NCBI RefSeq assembly: GCF_019457885.1
Contig: NZ_JAHZST010000016.1
Location: 1 to 64,000, forward strand
From: Shewanella nanhaiensis
GTDB taxonomy: Bacteria; Pseudomonadota; Gammaproteobacteria; Enterobacterales; Shewanellaceae
Direction of reading: 5' to 3'
DNA length: 64,000 bases
Shown here: piece after piece, positions 26,962 through 34,522 of the stretch
How positions within the stretch are numbered: the stretch's first letter is position 1
How the letters are laid out: each line of letters starts with the position of its first letter
The notes under the pieces: generated by a model
Told to the model about the DNA's origin: nothing
The model's input: the letters and a program-made list of their open reading frames with translations, nothing else
Database searches by the model: none
Program-made: the position numbers and the translations under genes

Positions 26962-27240
26962 CAACTTTGGGACAAAAATCAGTTGTGTTTTCCTACCTAG
27001 TAAAGCTAAATCGAAGAAAAAATTACCAAGTGTAGGTGCGGCTGCGAGCTTCGACTTCAGGGATGAAGTCGTAGAGCGTATAGGGATATATTCACAGCGT
27101 CTCGCAGAAGTAGCTACACATTCCCCCGATGGAGGCGATAGATCACAATGAAGGTATGACCTTCAGCAACCTAACCAAATACCAATTCAGATAAAAGTTA
27201 GTAGATAGAAAATGTAACTCGCCTTCATTCGAAGGCTAGC
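26962..27240 (+). repeat. Dispersed structured repeat, copy C (tandem to B)
   Basis: Same landmarks as copy B. The first stem is changed in both arms to CGACTTCA-GGGA-TGAAGTCG, so pairing is preserved by two compensating changes. The TGAAGGT-ATG-ACCTTCA hairpin is also retained. It ends at a perfect GCCTTC-ATTC-GAAGGC hairpin immediately before the DUF350 stop codon, where it could also serve as its terminator. Confidence 0.8.
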
Positions 27241-27241
27241 T

Positions 27242-27469
27242 TCAACTCATTGCTGATGACACCACCACACCAATAAATAACAAGATGACAGATTGGAAGA
27301 TGGCGACGGCGATATTGCCATTTTTGATCTCTTGAATAAAGTCGACATCTTTGAAGATAAAGCGGTCGATAACGACCAATGCGATAACGCTAATAAATAG
27401 ACTTAATACTGCGTAGCCTAAGTTAATTAGCATAAAAATGACGTTCTGCTCTAGGGAGGTGATTTCCAT
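27242..27469 (-). CDS. Half-length DUF350 membrane protein
   Basis: A 75-residue protein with two transmembrane segments (about 10-33 and 52-73). The segment between carries DRFIFKDVDFIQEIKNGN and the second helix begins NIAVAIFQS, features of DUF350. Family members such as YjfL usually carry two such units; this one has one. The ATG lies 1 base after the upstream metalloprotease stop (TAATATG), so translation is coupled; a TTG four codons earlier is an unlikely alternative. Function unknown. Confidence 0.75.
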   Translation of the reverse strand: MEITSLEQNVIFMLINLGYAVLSLFISVIALVVIDRFIFKDVDFIQEIKNGNIAVAIFQSVILLFIGVVVSSAMS

Positions 27470-27470
27470 A

Positions 27471-28583
27471 TTATTTCTCAATGTTGAATGGGGTGGAGGG
27501 TTGTTTATGCCAGCCGATCGCCCATGCGGAGATGGGGTCTATGGTGGCGTATTTTATGTCTCTGCTGTAGTAGTTCATGATATCGGTGACAGCGTAATCT
27601 TTAGACTTAGCTATGTTATAGAGATCTTTGGCGCCAAATAGGTGTAATACTTCATGGGCTTGTACTTGAGGGAGTGCCCAGCCAAGTCTGGTATTGTTCA
27701 TGTTCTCAGTTAGCATCACATACTCATATTGGCATTGATAGAGACGACTGCCTGCGGGGCAGCTCATCGCAAAAGAGCGGCCGTCATAATTGGAGTGAAA
27801 GACGATGGCGACTTGGCTGTTTTTATTCTCCCCTTTGATATCTTCAATAAACTCGCCGATACCTCGAAAGGAGAGTCGCTTGAAGAGGTTGTTGAGGATT
27901 TGCCGAAAGGCTGTTGGGTCTCTAAGCCACTCTTTCCCCACTCCCTTAGGGCTGTTCACAACAAAGTAGCGAACTTTGAAATCTAGCTCGTCAATGGCGT
28001 AGTGACTAGCTTGCTGCTTATACCACTCCAGAACCTTATCTACCGATACCTGATTTTTAATTCTCTGTTTTCCAGACCATTTGCTGCTGCGGTTGTCATC
28101 AATATAGATATAAGCGATATGGACATCATTGGTGAGAGATTGCGATAATCCGGCATTACGACCACTGATATAGCTTGTCCTTAACTGCCGTTCTTCTTGC
28201 ATAGCGTCTATCTTTTTGAGCCATTCCTCCCTTAATTTACGATAACGTGGGTCGCTTTTATATTGATTAGCTTGAGTGATCGCTTCAATGGCGTAGTGAA
28301 AGTGATAGCGAGAAGCCATCACATGGGCTTTCATATCATAGAGCCAGGCAATCATAGATCCATCGTTGGACTGCTTAGCCAGCAGTTTGGGTAAACTCAT
28401 CTCAATCAAGGGCAGAGCAAGATCGTATTTCTGCTCATTTATCAGTGCATAGATCTTCTCTATTTCTGCCCTCTCTTTAATATCGACTTTATAGAAGTTT
28501 GGCTTCTGTTGGTGATCAGAAAAAATAATAACGCCAAAAAAGATAGTGAGAGTCAGGAGGATAGAGAAGAGTTTAAATTTCAT
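27471..28583 (-). CDS. Putative exported zinc metalloprotease
   Basis: A 370-residue protein with an N-terminal hydrophobic segment (about 4-22), so exported or membrane-anchored. The C-terminal part has HEVLHLFGAKD, matching HExxHxxGxxD, and about 20 residues later DIMNYY, which could be the Met-turn of metzincin-like proteases. The middle (about 30-140) is helical and repeat-like, perhaps a TPR-type scaffold. Family not recognised. It is coupled to a DUF350 membrane protein downstream, suggesting a joint role in the envelope. Confidence 0.7.
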   Translation of the reverse strand: MKFKLFSILLTLTIFFGVIIFSDHQQKPNFYKVDIKERAEIEKIYALINEQKYDLALPLIEMSLPKLLAKQSNDGSMIAWLYDMKAHVMASRYHFHYAIEAITQANQYKSDPRYRKLREEWLKKIDAMQEERQLRTSYISGRNAGLSQSLTNDVHIAYIYIDDNRSSKWSGKQRIKNQVSVDKVLEWYKQQASHYAIDELDFKVRYFVVNSPKGVGKEWLRDPTAFRQILNNLFKRLSFRGIGEFIEDIKGENKNSQVAIVFHSNYDGRSFAMSCPAGSRLYQCQYEYVMLTENMNNTRLGWALPQVQAHEVLHLFGAKDLYNIAKSKDYAVTDIMNYYSRDIKYATIDPISAWAIGWHKQPSTPFNIEK

Positions 28584-28689
28584 TTGAGTGATTAGCTCTA
28601 TGACGAAACAGAAAATGTAGCGGTTATGTTACTACGATTTTCTCAAGATAACACTTGAGTTTACTGAGTGCAGAAGTTTCTACATATAA

Positions 28690-28752
28690 ACCTGCCGCAG
28701 GAAATTAATATCTGTGAAGGTACTCTCTTCACCTGCCTAGCCAATACTGGTT
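28690..28752 (+). repeat. Fragment of the dispersed repeat, copy E
   Basis: The order of landmarks matches the right part of copy C: CCGCAGGA, TGAAGGT-like arm, CTTCA arm, then CCTAGCCAATAC. It is diverged and truncated on the left. The heptamer array and a GCCTT-ATTCG-AAGGC hairpin that follow occupy the place of the end of the repeat. Confidence 0.45.
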
Positions 28753-28808
28753 AAGCTAAAAGCTAAAAGCTAAAAGCTAAAAGCTAAAAGCTAAAAGTTA
28801 AAAGATAA
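28753..28808. repeat. Tandem heptamer array AAGCTAA, about 8 units
   Basis: Six perfect copies of AAGCTAA (28753-28794) are followed by two variants, AAGTTAA and AAGATAA. It sits between the repeat fragment and the terminator of the Fe-S protein gene and is non-coding. Copy number is likely to vary between strains by slippage. Confidence 0.9.
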
Positions 28809-28810
28809 AA

Positions 28811-28844
28811 AATGGATTAGCCTTTATTCGAAGGCTAATCCATT
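28811..28844 (-). terminator. Rho-independent terminator of the membrane Fe-S protein gene
   Basis: On the minus strand a perfect 14-bp stem (AATGGATTAGCCTT and its complement) is followed by TTTTTTATCTTTT. It lies 16 bases past the stop codon at 28860. Confidence 0.85.
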
Positions 28845-28859
28845 TCGAAGACAAGTAAG

Positions 28860-30074
28860 TTAATGTCCAATCGCATCCAAATGCTGGATCAAGTACATTC
28901 GTATTTCAGTCGGCGTTTGACTGACCCAGAATCCGCTGACATAAGCGATAAGTGGAATGAGGAACATAATCAGCAACAAGACGATGGTTAAGCCTCTTGC
29001 TGACATTTTTACACCATTGCGTGTGCTAAATTGCAATGCTTCTTTTTTAGGGCAGGCGGAGATGCAACGCATGCAGGCCTGACACTCATCAGAGCGAATA
29101 TGTTGTTGTGTGTGAACTGAGATTTTGGCTGGGCAAGCGCGGGTACACTTATCACAACTCATCTCCTTGGTTTCAATCAAACAGTGCTGAGTGTTACGGC
29201 GGATCTTAAGTGGGCTAAAGAAACTGATTAGTCCAAGCAGCGCGCCATAGGGGCAGATGTAGCGGCAGAAACCTTGACGACGCCAGGCGGAAATCCCAAG
29301 AATAAAGCCAAAACAGATTAAGGTAATAAGCCCCGGAGTGATAAAGAACAGTGCCATCTTAAGGTCGGCTATTTTGTGATAATAACTGTTTAAATAGCCA
29401 GGAATACTCTGAGTTGGCATGCCAATGATGATATATAACAAGGCCAGTAATAGCAGATATTTGGTCATGCGTAATGGCCAGTCTAACCAAGATGGTGGCA
29501 AAAACTCAGACTTTATCACACGCTTTCTCAGCTTATAGAGATATTCGCCAGCCAGCCCGAGTGGACAAGCCCAGCCACAAAAGGCTCGTTTACAGAGCAG
29601 GCCTGTCAGCAACACTGTAGTCAGCATAACGGCAGCGGCTGGGTGAGTTTGATCCCAAAGGCCTAAAGTCAATATTGCTTTGAGTTCTATTCCCCCGGCT
29701 ATCGGTAGGAAAGCATCTCCGACATCAGGGCGCATTACCCAAGGTGCGATGCCTGCTTTGAGCATAAGTGCGTTGACTGCGAACTGTATGCCGACAAGTA
29801 ACATAGATAGTGCTAATAGATGCTGTATTCCGCTCCTTAGTTGGTTGGCTCTCAACTCCCCTTTAGCGATTTCAGGCCGTAGTTTAGTGAGTAGGGTTAG
29901 TGATATCACTGCGATCGTAAGTGCGATGATTAAGGGCCAAGAGAGTGAGATAATCGACGCACTCACAGCCAGAATGATAGTAATAATCGCGCCGGATTTT
30001 TTACCGTTCCAATAGAGTAAACTGGCACTATAGATGAGTGCTAGCATAAGCGTTAGTGATTCGATGAAGCTCAT
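28860..30074 (-). CDS. Membrane 4Fe-4S ferredoxin-type protein (NapH/YccM/NosR-like)
   Basis: A 404-residue polytopic inner-membrane protein with about eight hydrophobic segments. It carries the membrane-associated double motif CxxxCP (CGWACPLG, and CRYICPYG with the preceding cysteines), then two cytoplasmic 4Fe-4S sites (CDKCTRACP and CQACMRCISACP, about 305-345). This architecture passes electrons between the quinone pool and periplasmic or cytoplasmic partners. No partner reductase is adjacent, so the pathway is unknown. It has its own terminator. Confidence 0.88.
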   Translation of the reverse strand: MSFIESLTLMLALIYSASLLYWNGKKSGAIITIILAVSASIISLSWPLIIALTIAVISLTLLTKLRPEIAKGELRANQLRSGIQHLLALSMLLVGIQFAVNALMLKAGIAPWVMRPDVGDAFLPIAGGIELKAILTLGLWDQTHPAAAVMLTTVLLTGLLCKRAFCGWACPLGLAGEYLYKLRKRVIKSEFLPPSWLDWPLRMTKYLLLLALLYIIIGMPTQSIPGYLNSYYHKIADLKMALFFITPGLITLICFGFILGISAWRRQGFCRYICPYGALLGLISFFSPLKIRRNTQHCLIETKEMSCDKCTRACPAKISVHTQQHIRSDECQACMRCISACPKKEALQFSTRNGVKMSARGLTIVLLLIMFLIPLIAYVSGFWVSQTPTEIRMYLIQHLDAIGH

Positions 30075-30210
30075 TTTGTTCTGATTTTAGGTGGTGTGTT
30101 TTAGTTAGATGAGGTAGATGAAATTTAAGTTCTTCAGTGGGTTATATTTCGTGGTGTTGATCTACATTAAACCTATTTGTGGCTGCATTTTCTTTAATCA
30201 GATCACAAAA

Positions 30211-30250
30211 GGGCTAAACTGCCAGCTTTATAGCGCAGTGGTTTAGCCCT
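30211..30250 (-). terminator. Probable terminator of the DUF2959 gene
   Basis: A GGGCTAAAC(TGC) arm pairs with (GCAGTG)GTTTAGCCC, with a small bulge. On the minus strand it is followed by TTTTGTG. It lies 24 bases beyond the DUF2959 stop. Confidence 0.6.
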
Positions 30251-30274
30251 AGGAGTACTTGCTCGGTAAGTGGC

Positions 30275-30922
30275 TTATTTACCCTCTATAGAGGCGATAA
30301 ACTTAGTCGACTCATCGATAGACTTGTTCATCTCTTTGATTAAGCCTGTTATATCGGTTTGTAGGCTGGCAAACTCGCCTTTAATTGCGCCTATGGCTTG
30401 CGCATTGAGGTTGTGCTTTAGATAGAGCATATTGTCTTTCATTGCGGTAAGTACTGGCGCCATTTTACTCTCAGCACGCTTCATGGTGCGGACTAACTGC
30501 TCATAGGAGCGTTTTGTCTCACGAAGCTTAGATTCGCTGTTGCGGCGTAGGCTCGCTTTACTTATCTCACCTATCTCTGTTTGCCACTCATCGAATAGGG
30601 CATCGGCGACATCTTCTACTTTTTCAATACGGTTACTCACATCATCGGCCGCATCCTGTGATGATTCATATTCATCCTTCGCCTTGTTATAGGCTTTTTC
30701 TAAGTCACCACCATCGTGATTCAATAGTGCCTGTATCTCCTCTAAAGCTGAGCTAAACTGCTCTTGTGCTTCCTCTTGAGACTCTTTAGCGTCAGTGACT
30801 CTGTCGACCATAATATCGCGCTTGTGGTAACCCACTTTTTCCATAGCCCCATAGTAGGCACTTTGACAGCCGCTTAATAGAAGGCTGGTGGAGACGATGG
30901 CCATTAAAATATGTTTTTTCAT
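30275..30922 (-). CDS. DUF2959 family lipoprotein
   Basis: A 215-residue lipoprotein (lipobox LSGC, Cys19). The mature start SAYYGAMEKVGYHKRDIMVDR is characteristic of DUF2959. The rest is charged and strongly helical (about 45-215), predicted as coiled coil, so it is probably an elongated periplasmic helical protein. The biochemical role is unknown. It is transcribed leftward, probably alone. Confidence 0.87.
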   Translation of the reverse strand: MKKHILMAIVSTSLLLSGCQSAYYGAMEKVGYHKRDIMVDRVTDAKESQEEAQEQFSSALEEIQALLNHDGGDLEKAYNKAKDEYESSQDAADDVSNRIEKVEDVADALFDEWQTEIGEISKASLRRNSESKLRETKRSYEQLVRTMKRAESKMAPVLTAMKDNMLYLKHNLNAQAIGAIKGEFASLQTDITGLIKEMNKSIDESTKFIASIEGK

Positions 30923-30980
30923 CAGGTAGGGTGTCCTTGTTTATGCCCATGTAAACCGATTAAGTCTATATGTCGGTTAG

Positions 30981-31202
30981 TTAGTCGGCCTTAAATTTAG
31001 CCGCGTCGATAATGCACCAGAGATGGGCTATGCCACCGATTATTGCAGGAAATATCAACCACCACATGGCATAGCCAACAATAGTGATCACGCAAAATAG
31101 TAGTGCAGCTAGGATACGACCTTGAACCAGCTGACCAAGACCTGGAAAGAAAAAACTAGCGATAGCGGCAATCACATTGCCTGCAGATCCTTGTTGTGAC
31201 AT
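30981..31202 (-). CDS. Small two-helix membrane protein
   Basis: A 73-residue protein with two closely spaced hydrophobic segments (about 8-24 and 31-63) and an FFPGLGQLVQGR motif between, as in many TM2-like small membrane proteins. A short soluble tail (IIDAAKFKAD) ends the protein. No function is known. It shares direction with the DUF2959 gene, 58 bases upstream of it, so cotranscription is possible. Confidence 0.65.
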   Translation of the reverse strand: MSQQGSAGNVIAAIASFFFPGLGQLVQGRILAALLFCVITIVGYAMWWLIFPAIIGGIAHLWCIIDAAKFKAD

Positions 31203-31300
31203 CTATTTATTCCTTACACTTGTAAATCTTAGGTTATAAGCTTTATTGTACGAATATAAGCATTCAACGCCAACACTCTAATTATCGAATCGAGAGCGCT

Positions 31301-32299
31301 GTGAAAAAAAAGATCAATTTGACCCAATTTCAAACTTTAATGCTAAGTATCTGGCACTTCATGATACATCTAAAGCAACGATTAGCGGAAGATCAGATTA
31401 ATATTCGCGCAGGCCACCTTGCGTACGTGAGTTTACTCTCTTTGGTGCCTATGGTTGCCGTGACCATGTCGATGCTCTCAGCTTTCCCTGTTTTCCAAGG
31501 GATCCGAGGCCAGATTGAGGATTTTATCTATAATAACTTCATCCCTTCGGCTGGCGACAGTGTTCAGGTTTATATCAATGAGTTTGTCGACAATGCATCT
31601 AAGGGCACAGCCGTTGGTATTGCGGCCCTGATGGTGGTGGCTATCATGCTGATCTCCAGTATCGACAAGTCACTTAATAGCATATGGAGAACTAAAGAGA
31701 AGCGCTCTATGGTGATCTCATTTTCCATGTATTGGATGGTACTGACATTAGGGCCTGTGTTGATGGGAGCGAGCTTAGTGGCGACCTCCTATGTGGTCTC
31801 ACTTAAAGTCTTTAACGGCTCAGATCTCTCGGGGGTGGTGCCCTTGCTTGTTGAACGGCTGCCTATGCTGTTTTCGGTGGCAACTTTCCTGCTGATCTAC
31901 ATGGTGGTGCCTAACACTAAGGTTAAATTTTTCCATGCGCTGTTGGGGGCCATCGTTGCAGCCTTGATGTTTGAGTTTGGTAAGAAGGGGTTTGCGCTGT
32001 ACCTAACAAAATTCCCCACCTATGAAGCTATCTATGGCGCGTTAGCAACCATTCCAATTCTGTTTTTGTGGGTTTATCTCTCTTGGATGATAGTCTTGCT
32101 TGGGGCGGTGATCACCGCGGCCATGCCTGAATATCTAGATAAAAAGCAGTCGACAATTGAAGAGCAGAGTAGTGAGAAAAAGGTTGATAGTCAGGTGCCT
32201 GATGTGAGCTTTTCTATCTCTGAGCTGTCACAAGAGCAATCGCAAGAGCCGTCGTTGAAGTCTGTAGAGGAGTCGATAAAGGAGAGTCGAGTTAAATGA
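31301..32299 (+). CDS. yihY: YihY/BrkB family inner-membrane protein
   Basis: A 332-residue polytopic membrane protein of the YihY/UPF0761 family (once misassigned as RNase BN). The conserved N-terminal INIRAGHLAYVSLLSLVPM and the helix-rich core (about 40-280, six segments) are clear. The C-terminal 50 residues are a Glu/Ser-rich cytoplasmic tail unlike the core. Start is the GTG at 31301 with GAG 6 bases upstream. It overlaps pip by 4 bases and heads a group with dtd and a YiiD-type thioesterase, as in enterobacteria. Confidence 0.9.
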   Translation: MKKKINLTQFQTLMLSIWHFMIHLKQRLAEDQINIRAGHLAYVSLLSLVPMVAVTMSMLSAFPVFQGIRGQIEDFIYNNFIPSAGDSVQVYINEFVDNASKGTAVGIAALMVVAIMLISSIDKSLNSIWRTKEKRSMVISFSMYWMVLTLGPVLMGASLVATSYVVSLKVFNGSDLSGVVPLLVERLPMLFSVATFLLIYMVVPNTKVKFFHALLGAIVAALMFEFGKKGFALYLTKFPTYEAIYGALATIPILFLWVYLSWMIVLLGAVITAAMPEYLDKKQSTIEEQSSEKKVDSQVPDVSFSISELSQEQSQEPSLKSVEESIKESRVK

Positions 32300-33258
32300 G
32301 CCAAGCGCTTCCCGCGTTTCTTCGTAGAGATTGGATAGATGTTGGTGACGGGCATGTACTCCACTTGGCGCAGTATGGCAATCCAAATGGTATTCCCTTG
32401 CTATACCTTCATGGCGGCCCAGGTGGTGGCTGTGCCGGTGAGGAGCTGAAACTATTTGATAGGGACAGTTTCCGTATCTTGATGTTAGATCAGCGCGGCG
32501 CTGGTCGCTCTAGACCTAAAGGGGAGTTGAGGCACAACGATCTGCAGTGCTTGCTAAGAGATATAGAAGCGGTGCGCCTTAAGCTTAACATCGAAAGCTG
32601 GTGTGTCGTCGGTGGCTCATATGGCGCAACCTTAGGCTTTATCTACAGTGGTCTATTTCCTGATAGCGTGATTTCACAAGTATTTTGGGGGCTATTTGTG
32701 CCAAGTGATGAGGGGGTTAGCTGGTTATATGGCCCCGATGGAGCATCGAACCTATTCCCTCAAGAGTATCTCGCATTTACCTCTCACCAAGCTTTTACAC
32801 GTTCACTACCGACCCTGTTTCGTGATTATCAAGATGGCTTTAATAATTCGAATATCGAGATCAACAACGACTACATCAATAGCTGGTTAACCTGGGAGTT
32901 AAGCTTATCTCTGCCGGGGTTCCAGCCATCTGAAGCGAGTCTCTCTTTTGGTAAGAGCTTAGCCAGAATCGAGCTACATTTTGCGGGTAATCAGTACTTC
33001 GATTCCTATCGCTTGATGTGTGATGTCGCCGGTAAAATTAAGGCTAATACCATGATATTACAGGGTGAGATGGATTGGGTCTGTCCAACCATGATCGGTG
33101 AGAAGTTTATCTCTCAATATGGTCAGAAAAAGATAAGCTATTCGGTGATTAAAGGCGGGTATCACGCTTTAGCCAATGATAAGATGTTTGATGAAGTCGT
33201 CTGTGCCGTCAGGAAGATGGCAGCTAGCGTAACGGATACGAATATAGAAGGAAAATAG
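32296..33258 (+). CDS. pip: Prolyl iminopeptidase-like alpha/beta hydrolase (S33)
   Basis: Cytoplasmic hydrolase predicted to remove N-terminal proline. The oxyanion motif HGGPGGG (39-45), DQRGAGRS (65-72) and the nucleophile elbow GGSYGATL with Ser108 fit family S33, with Asp260 and His290 completing the triad. Typical Pip has GGSWGS at the elbow, so the Trp-to-Tyr change may broaden specificity. 320 residues, normal length. The ATG overlaps yihY by 4 bases and the next gene starts 5 bases after its stop. Confidence 0.85.
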   Translation: MSQALPAFLRRDWIDVGDGHVLHLAQYGNPNGIPLLYLHGGPGGGCAGEELKLFDRDSFRILMLDQRGAGRSRPKGELRHNDLQCLLRDIEAVRLKLNIESWCVVGGSYGATLGFIYSGLFPDSVISQVFWGLFVPSDEGVSWLYGPDGASNLFPQEYLAFTSHQAFTRSLPTLFRDYQDGFNNSNIEINNDYINSWLTWELSLSLPGFQPSEASLSFGKSLARIELHFAGNQYFDSYRLMCDVAGKIKANTMILQGEMDWVCPTMIGEKFISQYGQKKISYSVIKGGYHALANDKMFDEVVCAVRKMAASVTDTNIEGK

Positions 33259-33263
33259 ATACA

Positions 33264-33824
33264 ATGAAAAAACTCATTATCGCAGGGTTTCTTACCTCTC
33301 TTTGCGCTTGTGCTGCGACCGAAAATAGTGACGAAACGCCTAAGGCGAGTATGGCTCCTGAGCAGGTGACTTTAGGCGACATGAGTAACAGTGATGCCAC
33401 CAAAAAACTCTATGAAGCCTTAATTCAGAAAAACTACCTGGCTAAAATGGCTGGCTCAGATCGCGTCGCTGTACTGTTTGATGATAACCAATTTTTACTC
33501 GAACCGAGTATCAACCCTAATGGGATCGACCGCATCTTGATGAATCGTTTCTATGCGGTGCACCCTAAGCTGGTGGGGAGTAAAGATCTGTTAGTGCTTA
33601 TCGGTACACTCAACCATAAGCTTAATTTTGCGAAATTTACCCTGCGTGAAAATGGCGCCGTGATCCAAGTACAAGGCGCAGCAACGTTTGTCGATACTAT
33701 TGAGCTCGAAGAGATCCGTAGATTTATGTTGTGGACTGATGAAGGTCTGCGTCAAGTGGGTCATTCGCTGCCTAAAGGCGCAGAAAAGATGATTAAACCT
33801 ATTCCTGTTATGCAGGGGGCTTAA
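33264..33824 (+). CDS. Lipoprotein of unknown function
   Basis: A 186-residue protein with a short lipoprotein signal (SLCAC, modified Cys16 likely). The mature part looks like a compact alpha/beta domain with segments RVAVLFDDNQ and AVIQVQGAATF. I recognise no family. It lies 5 bases after pip and is the last gene before the non-coding repeat tract that separates it from dtd. Confidence 0.7.
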   Translation: MKKLIIAGFLTSLCACAATENSDETPKASMAPEQVTLGDMSNSDATKKLYEALIQKNYLAKMAGSDRVAVLFDDNQFLLEPSINPNGIDRILMNRFYAVHPKLVGSKDLLVLIGTLNHKLNFAKFTLRENGAVIQVQGAATFVDTIELEEIRRFMLWTDEGLRQVGHSLPKGAEKMIKPIPVMQGA

Positions 33825-34073
33825 AAGCTCCTAGGAAAGCTAAGAAAGGGTCTAGGTTCTAGGAAAAGCATGGGCTGGTCCTAGAAAAGGCTAAGACGGT
33901 ACAAGCCGAACGGCCTACGGCCTGACGGTCGTGGCTATGCCACTTACGGAACGCTGCGCTTACGGAAAAGATGGGAAAGTTGTTTTTCCGTGAGTGAGCT
34001 TGCGAACGTTCCGTTATCCGTAAGCAAAGCGTGCGTCTTCGCTTTTTCATTCAAATCATTATTTTATCGGAGA
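33825..34073. repeat. Non-coding tract of short repeats and hairpins
   Basis: No gene. The left part repeats CTAGGAAA(A)GC-like units (CTAGGAAAGC, GTCTAGGTTCTAGG, CCTAGAAAAGGC). The right part has nested inverted repeats: CTTACGGAAAA with TTTTCCGTGAG (about 33958-33996), and GCTTACGG with CCGTAAGC (near 33957 and 34018). It interrupts a gene group that is otherwise nearly gap-free. Confidence 0.6.
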
Positions 34074-34082
34074 ATGAGTAAC

Positions 34083-34520
34083 GTGATAGCCTTAATTCAA
34101 CGTGTTTCCCAGGCTAAAGTCGATGTCGACGGTATCACTATCGGTGCAATCGATAGAGGTTTGCTGGTTCTACTCGGTGTTGAACGTGAGGATGACTTGG
34201 CTAAGATGGAGAAGTTGGCCACTAAGGTGATGAGTTATCGAATTTTTAGTGATGAGAACGGCAAGATGAACCTTAACCTTCAGCAGGCGGGTGGCTCCTT
34301 GTTAGTGGTTTCTCAGTTTACTCTAGCCGCCGATACCGGTCGTGGACTCAGGCCTAGCTTCTCTGGCGCAGGTACGCCGGATCAGGCTAAAACCTTATAT
34401 GATGCGTTTGTTGAGTTTTGTAAAGCTAAAGGGGTCACGACTCAAACCGGTGAGTTTGCCGCCGATATGCAGGTGAGTTTGGTTAACGATGGGCCTGTGA
34501 CATTTAATCTTCAGGTGTAG
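34083..34520 (+). CDS. dtd: D-aminoacyl-tRNA deacylase
   Basis: Hydrolyses D-amino acids wrongly attached to tRNA; a cytoplasmic homodimer. The GTG at 34083 gives MIALIQRVSQAKV and 145 residues, the exact family length, with GGAG 10 bases upstream. An ATG at 34074 and longer extensions are less likely. Conserved blocks are GLLVLLGVE, SYRIFSDENGKMNLN, the active-site SQFTLAAD and the C-terminal NDGPVTFNLQV with the cross-subunit Gly-cisPro. It ends 2 bases before the thioesterase gene. Confidence 0.96.
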   Translation: MIALIQRVSQAKVDVDGITIGAIDRGLLVLLGVEREDDLAKMEKLATKVMSYRIFSDENGKMNLNLQQAGGSLLVVSQFTLAADTGRGLRPSFSGAGTPDQAKTLYDAFVEFCKAKGVTTQTGEFAADMQVSLVNDGPVTFNLQV

Positions 34521-34522
34521 AT

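Larger units (their letters stand above)
26236..27241. other. Repeat-rich intergenic region right of the Shango-like cassette
   Basis: No gene seen in about 1 kb; a short plus-strand open frame at 26933-27151 runs through repeat copy C and is not credible. The first 380 bp are AT-rich and must hold the leftward promoter of the cassette. The rest is two tandem copies (B and C) of the dispersed repeat. Confidence 0.6.

Noticed and set aside
26933..27151. 72-codon plus-strand open frame right of the defence cassette
   Set aside because: It runs through repeat copy C, and the other copies do not keep the frame open.
20100..27240. Cassette as a BREX locus
   Set aside because: The ATPase and helicase resemble BrxD and BREX helicases, but the methyltransferase PglX, PglZ and BrxC are absent; three genes with TerB fit Shango better.
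20100..27240. Repeats as a CRISPR array
   Set aside because: Copies are about 150-400 bp, few, partly inverted and without regular spacers; no cas genes are present.
28753..28808. Heptamer array as a phase-variation tract within a gene
   Set aside because: It lies between genes, downstream of both stop codon and terminator, so it cannot shift a reading frame.
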